NCBI RefSeq assembly: GCF_000685075.1
Contig: NZ_BAYD01000022.1
Coordinates: 57,579 to 121,578, forward strand
Source of the DNA: Paraburkholderia oxyphila NBRC 105797
GTDB taxonomy: Bacteria > Pseudomonadota > Gammaproteobacteria > Burkholderiales > Burkholderiaceae
Direction: 5' to 3'
DNA: 64,000 nt
The position numbers and the translations under genes are program-made. Below, one piece after another: positions 8,279 through 17,205 of this stretch. Position 1 is the stretch's first letter. Each line of letters starts with the position of its first letter. The notes beneath the pieces were generated by a model. The model was not told the DNA's origin, did no database searches, and saw only the letters and a list, made by a program, of their open reading frames with translations.

Positions 8279-9598
8279 ATGCCCCGCTATCGCGAAGACG
8301 CCACGGCGCTCGCCGCGCTCGTCGAACCCGATCAGGTTCACCGCGACGTCTATCTGGACCAGGAAGTGTTCGACCTCGAAATGGAGCGGCTCTTTCACCG
8401 CACCTGGGTCTATCTCGGCCACACGAGCCAGGTGCCCAACGCAGGCGACTACCTCACCGTCGATATCGCGAAAGAGCCGCTCGTGATGGTGCGCCAGGCC
8501 GACGGCAGCGTGCGCGTGCTGAAGAACCGCTGCGCGCACAAGGGCGCGAAGCTCGTGAGCGCGCCCCATGGCAACACCGGCAAGTTCTTCCGCTGTCCTT
8601 ACCATGCGTGGACCTACAAGACCGACGGCAAGCCGCTCGCGATTCCGCTGAAGAACGGCTACGAAGGCACGCGCATGAGCGAATGCCCCTCGGGACAAGG
8701 CCTCACCGCCGTCGCGAACGTAGAGACGTATCGCGGCTTTGTGTTCGTGCGCCTGTCCGATGAAGGCCCGTCGTTCAGCGAGTATTTCGGCGACTCGCTC
8801 TCGTCCATCGACAACATGGCCGACCGCTCGCCCGAAGGCGAGCTGGAAATCGCGGGCGGCTGCCTGCGCTACGTGCACAACTGCAACTGGAAGATGTTCG
8901 TCGAAAACCTCAACGACACGATGCATCCGATGGTGGCGCACGAGTCGTCGGCGGGCACGGCGAAAAAGCTCTGGGACGGCAAAAGCGCCGAAGAGCCGAA
9001 GCCGATGGCGATCGAGCAGTTCGTGCCGTTCGTGTCCGACTACGGGTTCTTCGACGGCATGGGCGTGCGCGTTTTCGAGAACGGGCACAGCTACACGGGC
9101 GTGAACTTCTCGATCCATTCGAGCTACTCGGCGCTGCCCGAGTACGAGCAAACGCTCGCCGCCGCCTGGGGCGAAGAGAAGGCGAAACAGGTGCTCGGTA
9201 CCGCGCGGCACAACACGGTCTACTACCCGAGTCTCACGATCAAGGGCGCCATCCAGGCGATCCGCGTGGTGCGCCCGATCGCGCCGGACAAGACGCTGAT
9301 CGAATCGTGGACCTTCCGCCTGAAGGGCGCACCCGACGTGCTGCTGCAACGCACGCTCACGTATTCGCGCCTCATCAATTCGCCGATGTCGGTGGTGGGC
9401 CACGACGACCTGCACGCGTACCGCGCGATCCAGGAAGGGCTCGCCGCAAACGGCAATGCATGGGTGAGCCTGCACCGCGACTATCGCGCCGACGAAAGCG
9501 AGGCGCAGGACTTCACCGTCAATGGCACGAGCGAGATCTCGATGCGCAACCAGTTCCGTGCATGGGCGCGCTACATGGCGCCTCACGCCGCGAAATAA
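8279..9598 (+). CDS. aromatic-ring-hydroxylating dioxygenase, alpha subunit
   Basis: Catalytic subunit of a Rieske non-heme iron oxygenase, 439 residues. The Rieske centre ligands are C85-x-H87 and C106-x2-H109. The mononuclear iron site is NLNDTMHPMVAH, giving bridging D213 and ligands H216 and H221. It inserts both atoms of oxygen into an aromatic ring to give a cis-diol. AAGGAG lies upstream of the ATG. It is followed 17 bases later by the beta subunit. The substrate is not readable, but the adjacent CoA ligase and thiolase-DUF35 pair argue for a CoA-activated aryl acid. Confidence 0.92.
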   Translation: MPRYREDATALAALVEPDQVHRDVYLDQEVFDLEMERLFHRTWVYLGHTSQVPNAGDYLTVDIAKEPLVMVRQADGSVRVLKNRCAHKGAKLVSAPHGNTGKFFRCPYHAWTYKTDGKPLAIPLKNGYEGTRMSECPSGQGLTAVANVETYRGFVFVRLSDEGPSFSEYFGDSLSSIDNMADRSPEGELEIAGGCLRYVHNCNWKMFVENLNDTMHPMVAHESSAGTAKKLWDGKSAEEPKPMAIEQFVPFVSDYGFFDGMGVRVFENGHSYTGVNFSIHSSYSALPEYEQTLAAAWGEEKAKQVLGTARHNTVYYPSLTIKGAIQAIRVVRPIAPDKTLIESWTFRLKGAPDVLLQRTLTYSRLINSPMSVVGHDDLHAYRAIQEGLAANGNAWVSLHRDYRADESEAQDFTVNGTSEISMRNQFRAWARYMAPHAAK

Positions 9599-9615
9599 TT
9601 CCAGGGGACCCAGCG

Positions 9616-10107
9616 ATGACAACCGCAACACATGACCCGGCCCTGCGCGAGACGCTGATCGACTTCGTCTACCGCGAGGCGCGCCTCATCGACGAGAAGC
9701 AGCTCGACGCGTGGTACGAGCTGTTCGCCGAAGACGGCCTCTACTGGGTCCCGCTCGCGCCCGATCAGCGCGACGGCCTCAATCACGCCTCGCTGATGTA
9801 CGAGGACCGCCTGCTGCTCAAGCTGCGCATCGAACGCCTGAAGCAGCCGCGCGCCTACTCGCAGCAGCCCGAAAGCCGCTGCCAGCACGTGCTGCAGCGC
9901 CCTGAGATCGAATCGGCCGGCGCCGATGGCTATCGCGTGCGCACGCCATTCTTCTATGCCGAAGCGCGCGGCGACGAGCAACTGGTCTTCACCGGGGTCG
10001 TGCGCCATCAGCTCGTCGAGGAAGGCGGCGCGCTGCGCATCCGCGAAAAGCGCATCGACCTGCTCAATTGCGACGCGGCGCTGCCGTCGGTCCAGCTCTT
10101 CATGTGA
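9616..10107 (+). CDS. aromatic-ring-hydroxylating dioxygenase, beta subunit
   Basis: Small structural subunit of the Rieske dioxygenase, 163 residues, of the NTF2-like / cystatin-like fold. The N-terminal IDFVYREARLIDEKQLDAWY and the segment LFAEDGLYWVPL are typical of the family. An ATG 17 bases after the alpha stop, preceded by AGGGGAC, gives the expected N-terminus. It stabilises the alpha3beta3 hexamer and usually has no catalytic residues. Confidence 0.92.
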   Translation: MTTATHDPALRETLIDFVYREARLIDEKQLDAWYELFAEDGLYWVPLAPDQRDGLNHASLMYEDRLLLKLRIERLKQPRAYSQQPESRCQHVLQRPEIESAGADGYRVRTPFFYAEARGDEQLVFTGVVRHQLVEEGGALRIREKRIDLLNCDAALPSVQLFM

Positions 10108-10115
10108 GGCACGCG

Positions 10116-11780
10116 GTGAACCACGAACCACGCCATCCCGATTCGTTGCCCTATCAGTCCGTGTATGCGGCTTTTGCAGCCAGCGCGGCGCGCTATCCCG
10201 ATCACGACTTCCTCGTTGTCCTGCCGGAGACCGCGCAGATCTACGGCATCGATGCGCAAACGCTGCGCTACGGCGTTGCGCTCGCTCGCGTGGACGCCCT
10301 CGCCTCACGCTACCGCGCGGCAGGCTTCGGGCCCGGGCATCGCGCGGGCCTGATGCTCGAGAACCGCCCCGCGTTCTTCCTGCACTGGCTCGCGCTGAAC
10401 GCGCTCGGTGTCTCGGTCGTGCCGCTCTCCACCGAGCTGCGCGCGGCCGAGCTCGAATACATCACGGGCCATAGCGAGCTCGATCTCGCCATCGTGCCCG
10501 CGGCACGTCATGCCGATTTGCGCGCGGCCGCGCTGGCCGCACAACGCAGCGTCGCGATCTGCGCAGGCGATGCCGATGGCGATGAAGCAGCCATCCCGCA
10601 CGCCGCCACCGCACCACGCGCGCACACGCCAGACGCCGATACCGAATGCGCGCTGCTCTACACCTCGGGCACGACGGGCCGCCCGAAAGCCTGCGTGCTG
10701 CCCAACGAGTACTTCCTGCTCGCAGGCCTCTGGTACAACCGCATCGGCGGCCTGTGCACCTTGCGGCCCGGCGTCGAGCGCCTCATCACGCCGCTGCCGA
10801 TGACGCACATGAACGCGATGGCCTATTCGACCATGGCGATGATCCTCGCGGGCGGCGCCATCGTCGCGCTCGACCGCTTTCATCCGCGCAGCTGGTGGGA
10901 GAGTGTGCGTGACGCGCGCGCGACCGTGATCCACTATCTCGGCGTGATGCCGGCCATGTTGCTGGGCGCGCCGCAAAGCACGCACGACCGCGAGCACGCG
11001 GTGCGCTTCGGCTTTGGCGCAGGCGTCGACAAGACCCTGCATGCGCCGTTCGAAACCCGCTTCGGCATCTCGCTGCTCGAAGCCTGGGCGATGACCGAAA
11101 CCGGCTCGGGCGCCGTGGTGATCGCCAACCGCGAGCCGCGCAACGTCGGCATGTCGTGCTTCGGCAGGCCGGAGGCGGCGCTTCAGGCGCGCATCGTCGG
11201 CGACGATGGGCAGCCCGTGCGGGCAGGCGAGCCTGGCGAGCTGCTCGTGCGCGCAAACGGCGATAACCCGCACCGTGGCTTCTTCCGCGAATATCTCAAG
11301 GATGCCGAAGCAACGGCGGCTGCCTGGGAAGGCGGCTGGTTCCATACCGGCGACATCGTCCGGCAGGACGCCGACGGCCAGATGTACTTCGTCGACCGCA
11401 AGAAAAACGTGATCCGCCGCAGTGGCGAGAACATCTCGGCGGTCGAGGTCGAGAGCGTGCTGCGCAAGCATCCGTGCGTGGCCGATGTGGCCGTCGCGGC
11501 CACGCCCGATGCGGTGCGCGGCGACGAAGTGCTCGCCTGCATCGTTACACGCGAGCCGCTGCGCGAGGCCGAACGCGCCACGCGCGCCGACGAGCTCGTG
11601 CAGCTCTGCCTCGAACAACTCGCTTACTTCAAGGCGCCCGGCTATGTCGCGTTCGTCGATGCGCTGCCGCTGACCGGCACGCAGAAGGTCCAGCGCGCCG
11701 CGCTCAAGGACCTCGCGCGCACGCTGCCCGGCACGCCGTGCTGCATCGACACGCGCGCCATGAAGAAGCGCCAGGACTGA
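10116..11780 (+). CDS. AMP-dependent acyl-CoA ligase (CaiC-like)
   Basis: A 554-residue adenylate-forming enzyme that activates a carboxylic acid to its CoA thioester through an acyl-AMP. The AMP-binding loop reads LLYTSGTTGRPK, the A5-type motif reads WAMTETGSG, and the C-terminal hinge and lysine region reads WFHTGDIVRQDADG followed by DRKKNVIRRSGENIS. I placed the start at GTG 10116: GAGG lies upstream at a good distance and the protein then begins MNHEPRHPDSLPYQS. An in-frame ATG at 10068 would overlap the beta subunit by 40 bases. In context it most likely activates the aryl-acid substrate before dioxygenation. Confidence 0.9.
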   Translation: MNHEPRHPDSLPYQSVYAAFAASAARYPDHDFLVVLPETAQIYGIDAQTLRYGVALARVDALASRYRAAGFGPGHRAGLMLENRPAFFLHWLALNALGVSVVPLSTELRAAELEYITGHSELDLAIVPAARHADLRAAALAAQRSVAICAGDADGDEAAIPHAATAPRAHTPDADTECALLYTSGTTGRPKACVLPNEYFLLAGLWYNRIGGLCTLRPGVERLITPLPMTHMNAMAYSTMAMILAGGAIVALDRFHPRSWWESVRDARATVIHYLGVMPAMLLGAPQSTHDREHAVRFGFGAGVDKTLHAPFETRFGISLLEAWAMTETGSGAVVIANREPRNVGMSCFGRPEAALQARIVGDDGQPVRAGEPGELLVRANGDNPHRGFFREYLKDAEATAAAWEGGWFHTGDIVRQDADGQMYFVDRKKNVIRRSGENISAVEVESVLRKHPCVADVAVAATPDAVRGDEVLACIVTREPLREAERATRADELVQLCLEQLAYFKAPGYVAFVDALPLTGTQKVQRAALKDLARTLPGTPCCIDTRAMKKRQD

Positions 11781-11781
11781 C

Positions 11782-12534
11782 ATGACGAACACCCTCGGCA
11801 AGGAAAACGCCATGAACCGCGCAGCCATCGTCACCGGCGGCAATACCGGCATCGGCCGGGCGATCGTCGAGCATCTGCTCGAAGCCGGCTATGAAGTGAT
11901 CTCGCTCGACCTGCGCGCCGACGCGCCGGGCCACGCGCGCCTGTCGACCGTCGAGGTCGATCTCTGTGACGCGGCGGCCACGCGCGAGGCCGCGGCCGAG
12001 ATCGCCGCGCGCCATGCGCCCACCACACTGATCCACAACGCCGGTGCGATCCGCCCGGCGCTGCTGCCCGACGTCGCGCACGAGGACCTGCTCGCGCTCA
12101 CGAACCTGCATCTCGCCGCGCCCATTGCGCTCGCGCAGGCCATGCTGCCCGCGATGCGCGCACAGCGCTTCGGCCGTCTCGTGCTGGTTTCGTCGCGCGC
12201 GGCGCTCGGGCTCGCCACGCGCACGGCCTACTCGGCGACCAAAGCGGGCATGCTCGGCCTCGTACGCACCTGGGCGCTCGAGCTCGGGCCGCTCGGCGTA
12301 ACCGCGAACGCCATCGCGCCCGGCCCGATCCAGACCGACATGTTCCACGAGATCGTGCCCGCCGACAGCCCGAAGGTCGCGCAAATCGCCGCCGGCATCC
12401 CGGTCGGGCGCCTCGGCCAGCCCGACGACATCGCGCGCGCCGCGATGTTCTTCGCCGCGCCGGAAAACGGCTTCGTCACGGGGCAGACGCTTTACGTGTG
12501 CGGCGGCACGAGCACGGGCAGCCTCGCGCTCTGA
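11782..12534 (+). CDS. SDR family oxidoreductase of the catabolic operon
   Basis: A classical SDR with TGGNTGIG near the N-terminus, HNAG in place of NNAG, and the YSATK active-site Tyr-Lys pair. It starts one base after the ligase stop, with AGGA five bases before the ATG. A second in-frame ATG at 11812, preceded by AAGGA, would give a 240-residue protein beginning MNRAAIVTGG and is about equally likely. Possible jobs are oxidation of the cis-diol or of a hydroxyacyl-CoA intermediate; an ipf-type pathway would not strictly need it. Confidence 0.87.
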   Translation: MTNTLGKENAMNRAAIVTGGNTGIGRAIVEHLLEAGYEVISLDLRADAPGHARLSTVEVDLCDAAATREAAAEIAARHAPTTLIHNAGAIRPALLPDVAHEDLLALTNLHLAAPIALAQAMLPAMRAQRFGRLVLVSSRAALGLATRTAYSATKAGMLGLVRTWALELGPLGVTANAIAPGPIQTDMFHEIVPADSPKVAQIAAGIPVGRLGQPDDIARAAMFFAAPENGFVTGQTLYVCGGTSTGSLAL

Positions 12535-12575
12535 TGCGCATGTGACGATCCCATGCGCGCGCTAAGGCGCGCGCC

Positions 12576-13121
12576 CTACTTCGAATGCTGCTCGATCAGC
12601 TGCCGCAGAACGTCGACAAAGATCTTCGCGGTCTCGGGCGCGAATGGCAGCAGCACCGAAGCCTCGTGCTCCAGTGCGAGCACCACGAGTTCCGCGGCGA
12701 GCGCGCTGCCGTGCGGCGTGAGCGCGACGAGCGTGCGGCGGCGGCTCGCCGGATCCTCCTGGCGCTCGACCAGCCCCGCTGCCTCCATGCGGTCGATCAG
12801 CTTGCTGACGGTGGGCTGCTTCGCGAGGATCACGCGGCCCAGGTCGCCCATCGGCAGGGAACCGTCGGAGAGGCACGCGAGCACGCGCCATTGCAGGACC
12901 GGAATCTTCTTGCGCGCGAGCGTCGCGTGGAATTCGTCGGAAATGAGGCTGCTCGCGCGCGCGAGCAGCGCGGCGAGATAAGTGTCGAGAAAGCGCAGCG
13001 GCGCGGCTTCGGGCGCAGACGGGCCCGTCTGGGCGGAAGCCGCGTCCGGCTTCGTCGTGCGCGTGGTGGTGCGCTTTGATGCGCGCCTGGGTGTCGGCTT
13101 TGGTGTCGATTGGGTATTCAT
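12576..13121 (-). CDS. MarR family transcriptional regulator
   Basis: A 181-residue winged-helix regulator. An N-terminal Lys/Arg/Thr-rich tail of about 45 residues precedes the domain. The domain shows VLQWRVLACLSDGS, LAKQPTVSKLIDRMEAAGLV (recognition helix) and the wing EDPASRRRTLVALT. MarR proteins next to aromatic catabolic genes usually repress them until the substrate or its CoA ester binds. It is convergent with the SDR at the end of the catabolic operon, 41 bases away, so it is the obvious candidate regulator; the operator was not identified. Confidence 0.9.
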   Translation of the reverse strand: MNTQSTPKPTPRRASKRTTTRTTKPDAASAQTGPSAPEAAPLRFLDTYLAALLARASSLISDEFHATLARKKIPVLQWRVLACLSDGSLPMGDLGRVILAKQPTVSKLIDRMEAAGLVERQEDPASRRRTLVALTPHGSALAAELVVLALEHEASVLLPFAPETAKIFVDVLRQLIEQHSK

Positions 13122-13224
13122 GGCATCGGCGGAAAAAGCCCCGGCATCATATGCCGAAATCCGCGCCGATGGCACGCCCGACGCATCACGCGCGCCCGAC
13201 GCACGCCGCTGCGCCCTGTGCCCT

Positions 13225-15762
13225 TCACGCGTCGCGCAACGACTGCAGCGCGGGCCGCGCGAGCACGTGCCGCAGGCTGATCCACCCGCCCACGCCCGCA
13301 CAGGCCACGCCCGCCGCGATGCCCGCGGGCACGAGCCACGGATCGAACGCGAGATAGAAGTTGAACACGCGCGTGGCGAGCACCGATCCCACGATCTGCG
13401 CGCCCACCGCCGCCATGAGCCCCGCGAGCGCGCCCACGGCGATGAACTCCGCCACCTGCACCGAGCGCACCTGCGCGTGCGATGCCCCCAGCGCGCGCAA
13501 CAGCGCCGACTCGCGCATGCGCTCGTCGCGCGTGCCCGCGAGCGCCGCATAGAGCACGAGCACGCCCGCCGCGAGCGTGAAGAGAAACAGGAACTGCACC
13601 GCGCCGATCACCTGTTCCAGCATGCGCTGGATCTGTGCGAGGATCGGTCCGACGTCGATGGCGGTCACGTTCGGATACTGCGCGACGAGCCCGTCCACCA
13701 CGGCGCGCTGCGTTTCGGGCAAGTGGAAGCTCGTGATGTAGGTGGCCGGGAAGTCGCGCAGCAGCGCGGGCGGCATCAGCACGAAGAAGTTCACCTTGAA
13801 CGAGCCCCAGTCGAGCTTGCGCACGCTCGTCACCGGTGCCGTCACTTCGAGACCGGTCACGTCGAAGGTCAGCACGTCGCCGGGCTTCACGCCGATCAGC
13901 TTCGCGAGCCCCTGCTCGATCGACAGCTGCGGCGCGCTCGAATCCCCATACCACGTGCCTGCCGCGATGCGGTTGTCGTCGGGCAGCTGCGTCGTGTACG
14001 AGAGGTTGAACTCGCGATCGACGAGGCGGCGCGCATCCTCGCTCTTGTAGTGCGCGGGGTCCACAGGCTTGCCGTTGATCGTGACGAGACGCCCACGCAC
14101 CATCGGCTCGAGATCGGCGCTGGCAATGCCGTGTGCCTTGAGCCACGCGGCCACGGCGTCGTGCTGGGCGGGCTGGATATCGATGAGGAATTCGTTGGGC
14201 GCGTCGGGCGGCGTGGACTTGCGCCAGCCCTCGATCAGGTCGTTGCGCGTCATCGCGATAAGCAGGAGGCACATCAGGCCGATCGCGAGCGAGGTGATCT
14301 GCAGCGCGCTCGCGCCGGGCCGCCGTTCGAGCGACGCGAGCGCGTAGCGCCAGCCCACGCCCGCACGCGCCTCGAGGCCGTTGCGCTGGCTGCGTGCCAC
14401 GCGCGCGGCGCCCCAGAGCGCGAGCCGCGCCACGGCCGCGAACACGACGAGGCCCAGCGCAAAACCACCCGCGACGATGCCGCCGAGCTTGAGCTCGCCC
14501 GCCGCGATCACGAGCAGCCCCGCAAACAGCGCGATGCCGATGGCGTAAGCGGCCCACGCGGTGCGGCTCTCGTCGCCCCACTCGCGGCGCAGCACCCGCA
14601 CGGGCGGCACGCGCGTGAGCGGCAAGAGCGGCGGCAACGCGAAACCGAGCAGCAGCACGAGGCCCGCCGCGAGGCCTTCGAGCGCGGGCAGCGGCCCCGG
14701 GTACGGCAGCACGACTTCGATCATGCTGCCGAGCCACGCGAGCAGCGCGAGATGGCCCGCATAGCCGAGCGCCACGCCAATCGCGCCGCCCACGAGCCCG
14801 AGGCCCGTGAATTCGAGCACGAAGAGCGCGCGCAGCGTGCGCTGGCTCGCGCCGAGGCAGCGCATCGCGGCGCAGCCATCGAGATGACGGCGCATATAGC
14901 GGTGCGCGGCCATCGCGATCGCCACGGCCGCCAGCAGCGCCGTGAGCAGCGAGACGAGCGTGAGGAAGTGGCGCGCCCGGTCGAGCGTCTCGCGCACCTG
15001 CGGCTGGCCGTCCTGCAGCGATTCGAGGCCGACGCCGCGCATCTTGCCGCCGTCGACGCGCGCGTGGGCCCACGCGGCGAACTGCGCGACGGCCGGATCG
15101 GCGCCGGCCACCAGCAGCCGGTACGTCACGCGGCTGCCGTAGCCCGTGAGGCCTGTGGAGGGAAGATCCGCAGCGTTGAGCATCAGGCGCGGCGAGAAGT
15201 TCACGAACGAAAAGCCGCGGTCGAGCTCACGCGTGATCAGCGCGCCGACTGTGAAGGCGCGCGTCCCGACCCTCACCTGGCTGCCCACGTGCACCTTGAG
15301 CGCGTCGAGCAGTTGCTGATCGACCCAGACGGTGCCGGGCGGCGGAATGCCCTGCGCCACGTGATCGGGGGCACCGGGCGCGGCGGCGATGCGCAACGCG
15401 CCGCGCAGCGGATAGCCGGGCGAGACCGACTTGACCGCGGCGAGGCGCGTGGGCGTCTGGCCGTCCGGGACACCCGGCGCTGCTTCGGCGCTCACCATGC
15501 TCGGAAAGATCGCGGTGGTCGCGGCATGCAAGGCGAGCGACTGCGCCTCGCGCGCGAACGACGGATCGACGGGATGATCGGCGCGCACGATGAAGTCGGC
15601 GGCGATCATGCCGCGTGCGTCGCGCTCGAGCCCGCGCTGGAGCCGATCGGCAAGAAATCCCACGCTCGAGAGCGCCGCCACGGCCAGCACGAGCGCCAGC
15701 AACAGCATGGTCAGCTCACCCGCGCGCCAGTCGCGCGCACTCATGCGCGCGGCAAGGCGCAC
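13225..15762 (-). CDS. FtsX-type ABC transporter permease (YbbP-like)
   Basis: A very large permease of about 845 residues with the YbbP layout: a membrane helix near the start, a large periplasmic domain, three helices of a first FtsX domain, a short middle membrane block, a second periplasmic domain and a second FtsX domain at the C-terminus (RDERMRESALLRALGAS). Such proteins work with a YbbA/LolD-like ATPase in lipid or lipoprotein extrusion, but no ATPase gene is adjacent here. No in-frame ATG, GTG or TTG exists between the upstream gene and GTG 15762, which starts the protein just before the conserved ARMSARDWRAGEL. ATGs at 15744 or 15708 are alternatives. Confidence 0.85.
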   Translation of the reverse strand: MRLAARMSARDWRAGELTMLLLALVLAVAALSSVGFLADRLQRGLERDARGMIAADFIVRADHPVDPSFAREAQSLALHAATTAIFPSMVSAEAAPGVPDGQTPTRLAAVKSVSPGYPLRGALRIAAAPGAPDHVAQGIPPPGTVWVDQQLLDALKVHVGSQVRVGTRAFTVGALITRELDRGFSFVNFSPRLMLNAADLPSTGLTGYGSRVTYRLLVAGADPAVAQFAAWAHARVDGGKMRGVGLESLQDGQPQVRETLDRARHFLTLVSLLTALLAAVAIAMAAHRYMRRHLDGCAAMRCLGASQRTLRALFVLEFTGLGLVGGAIGVALGYAGHLALLAWLGSMIEVVLPYPGPLPALEGLAAGLVLLLGFALPPLLPLTRVPPVRVLRREWGDESRTAWAAYAIGIALFAGLLVIAAGELKLGGIVAGGFALGLVVFAAVARLALWGAARVARSQRNGLEARAGVGWRYALASLERRPGASALQITSLAIGLMCLLLIAMTRNDLIEGWRKSTPPDAPNEFLIDIQPAQHDAVAAWLKAHGIASADLEPMVRGRLVTINGKPVDPAHYKSEDARRLVDREFNLSYTTQLPDDNRIAAGTWYGDSSAPQLSIEQGLAKLIGVKPGDVLTFDVTGLEVTAPVTSVRKLDWGSFKVNFFVLMPPALLRDFPATYITSFHLPETQRAVVDGLVAQYPNVTAIDVGPILAQIQRMLEQVIGAVQFLFLFTLAAGVLVLYAALAGTRDERMRESALLRALGASHAQVRSVQVAEFIAVGALAGLMAAVGAQIVGSVLATRVFNFYLAFDPWLVPAGIAAGVACAGVGGWISLRHVLARPALQSLRDA

Positions 15763-15829
15763 GAGATCGGACCAGCCGAGGGTGGAGCGTGCGACGGCAG
15801 GTGGAATCGCGCCTGCGCCGCCACGCGGC

Positions 15830-15858
15830 GCCTCACCGCCCGAGCGGGGCGGTGAGGC
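15830..15858. terminator. perfect 12-bp hairpin upstream of the permease gene
   Basis: GCCTCACCGCCC, loop GAGCG, then its exact complement. It lies between the DUF4126 stop and the permease start. There is no T-tract. It may end or attenuate DUF4126 transcription, and it also argues that the permease starts downstream of it. Confidence 0.45.
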
Positions 15859-15923
15859 CGTTGAGCGGCCGGGATGGCCGCCTGCCGCAGCGTTCGATGG
15901 AGACGAGGAAGGCCCGGTGCCGC

Positions 15924-16538
15924 TCAATCGTGACGGCTCCGCAGCGAGAAACGCGACACCATATGGGTCGCCATGCCCCGAAAACCGCCCTGCACGCCGC
16001 GCCACAGGCGCGGCAGCGCCCACGCGGCCACCAGCAGGAAGGCCACGAGCAGCACCAGAAACAGCAGCGGCGCGAAGAGCGCGAGCAGCACGCCGACGAA
16101 GGTCATGCCGTCTTCCGCGCCGGAGGTGACGACGTTCGACACCGGCTCGGGCGAGAGATTGATGAGCGCGCGTGTGCCGGCCTTGGCCAGATGCGCGGTG
16201 CCGGCGAGCGTGCCGCCGGCGAGCGCCGCGACGGTGAGCAGCGCCGGATCGGCATGACCGAGCGCGCCGGCCGCCAGCACCGCGCCGGCGGGAATACGGA
16301 TGAAGGTATGCACGGCGTCCCAGAGCGAATCGAACGCGGGGACTTTATCGGCGAGGAATTCGAGCACCGTGAGCGCGGCGGCGACGCTGATCACCCAGGG
16401 GGAAGCCAGGATTGCAAGCGTGTCAGGCAGATGGATGAGGCCCAGACGTTGCAGCACACCGGCCATCAGGACCGTGAGGTAGAGGCGCAGACCGCTGCCC
16501 CAGGACAGGCCTGCGGCAAGCGAAAGGGGTTCCAGCAT
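15924..16538 (-). CDS. DUF4126 family membrane protein
   Basis: A 204-residue protein with about five hydrophobic segments and the DUF4126 features SWGSGLRLYLTVLMAG at the N-terminus and FIRIPAGAVLAAGALG centrally. No function is established for the family. The start at 16538 is supported by GAGGAGG eight bases upstream; an ATG 42 bases further out would add an unusual Arg-rich stretch. A perfect TATAAT on the minus strand (complement of 16671-16676) is a likely -10, giving a leader near 125 bases. Confidence 0.85.
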   Translation of the reverse strand: MLEPLSLAAGLSWGSGLRLYLTVLMAGVLQRLGLIHLPDTLAILASPWVISVAAALTVLEFLADKVPAFDSLWDAVHTFIRIPAGAVLAAGALGHADPALLTVAALAGGTLAGTAHLAKAGTRALINLSPEPVSNVVTSGAEDGMTFVGVLLALFAPLLFLVLLVAFLLVAAWALPRLWRGVQGGFRGMATHMVSRFSLRSRHD

Positions 16539-16769
16539 GACTGCCTCCTCGCGCGAGGCGCGCGCGGCGCGCTTCCCCACGAATCAGGCATGGCGCGACG
16601 CAAAGACATGCGCGGCGCCAGGCGTTATCGGGCGCGGAGTGTTATCGGGGTTGGGGGTGATGACCGTTCCATTATAGCCACGCTCCCTGCGGCACCGCAG
16701 CCGTGTTGCGCGAGCGCGCCACACGTGGTGTGGGCGGCGCGGGAAAACGGGCACACGGGCAAAAAGGCT

Positions 16770-17090
16770 TCAGGCCCCCGACGAGAGCTTGAGCCCAATG
16801 AGTCCGAGCACGATCAGCGCGGCGCTGGCCACGCGCGCGACGCTAGCAGCCTCGCCCATCACGACGATGCCGAGGATGAACGCGCCCACCGCGCCGATGC
16901 CGGTCCACACCGCGTACGCCGTGCCGAGCGGCAACTGGCGCATGGCGAGCGCGAGCAGCCAGAAGCTGCCGAGCGCCGTCACGAGCGTGAAGACCGACCA
17001 GCCGGGCCGCGTGAAACCTTCGGAAGACTTGAGACCGGTCGCCCAGGCGACTTCGAGCACACCGGCGATCAGGAGATAAAACCAGGCCAT
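16770..17090 (-). CDS. gdx: SMR family guanidinium exporter (Gdx/SugE type)
   Basis: A 106-residue four-helix small multidrug resistance protein. The conserved membrane-embedded Glu is in IAGVLEVAWATGLK (E13). The context decides the subtype: the leader carries a guanidine-II riboswitch, so the substrate is almost certainly guanidinium rather than lipophilic drugs. AAGGGGAG lies six bases before the ATG at 17090, and starting there gives the usual N-terminus MAWFYLLIAGVLEV. Dual-topology dimer of the inner membrane, proton-coupled by family knowledge. Confidence 0.93.
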   Translation of the reverse strand: MAWFYLLIAGVLEVAWATGLKSSEGFTRPGWSVFTLVTALGSFWLLALAMRQLPLGTAYAVWTGIGAVGAFILGIVVMGEAASVARVASAALIVLGLIGLKLSSGA

Positions 17091-17111
17091 GAGAACGCTC
17101 CCCTTGAAAAG

Positions 17112-17157
17112 TGGGGCCGTCCCCATTTGAAGATGAGACGCAAGGTCGTCCTTACGC
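17112..17157 (-). promoter_or_regulatory. guanidine-II riboswitch (mini-ykkC)
   Basis: Two tandem hairpins on the minus strand just upstream of the gdx ribosome site. The first (complement of 17138-17157) has an 8-pair stem, two of them G-U pairs plus one further, closed by the tetraloop ACGA. The second (complement of 17112-17125) is TGGGG / CCCCA closed by ACGG. Two ACGR-capped hairpins followed by a Shine-Dalgarno sequence are the definition of the mini-ykkC motif. In this class guanidinium binding to the paired loops frees the ribosome site and turns expression on. Confidence 0.88.
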
Positions 17158-17205
17158 TTCTGTAAGTCTATCACGAGCGGCCTGTAGCCGCCCGCCACGG
17201 CACCG

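Noticed and set aside
12982..15855. Long open frame (about 950 codons) on the plus strand opposite the FtsX-type permease
   Set aside because: His/Arg/Glu-rich translation without domains, no ribosome site; a typical antisense artefact of high-GC coding sequence.
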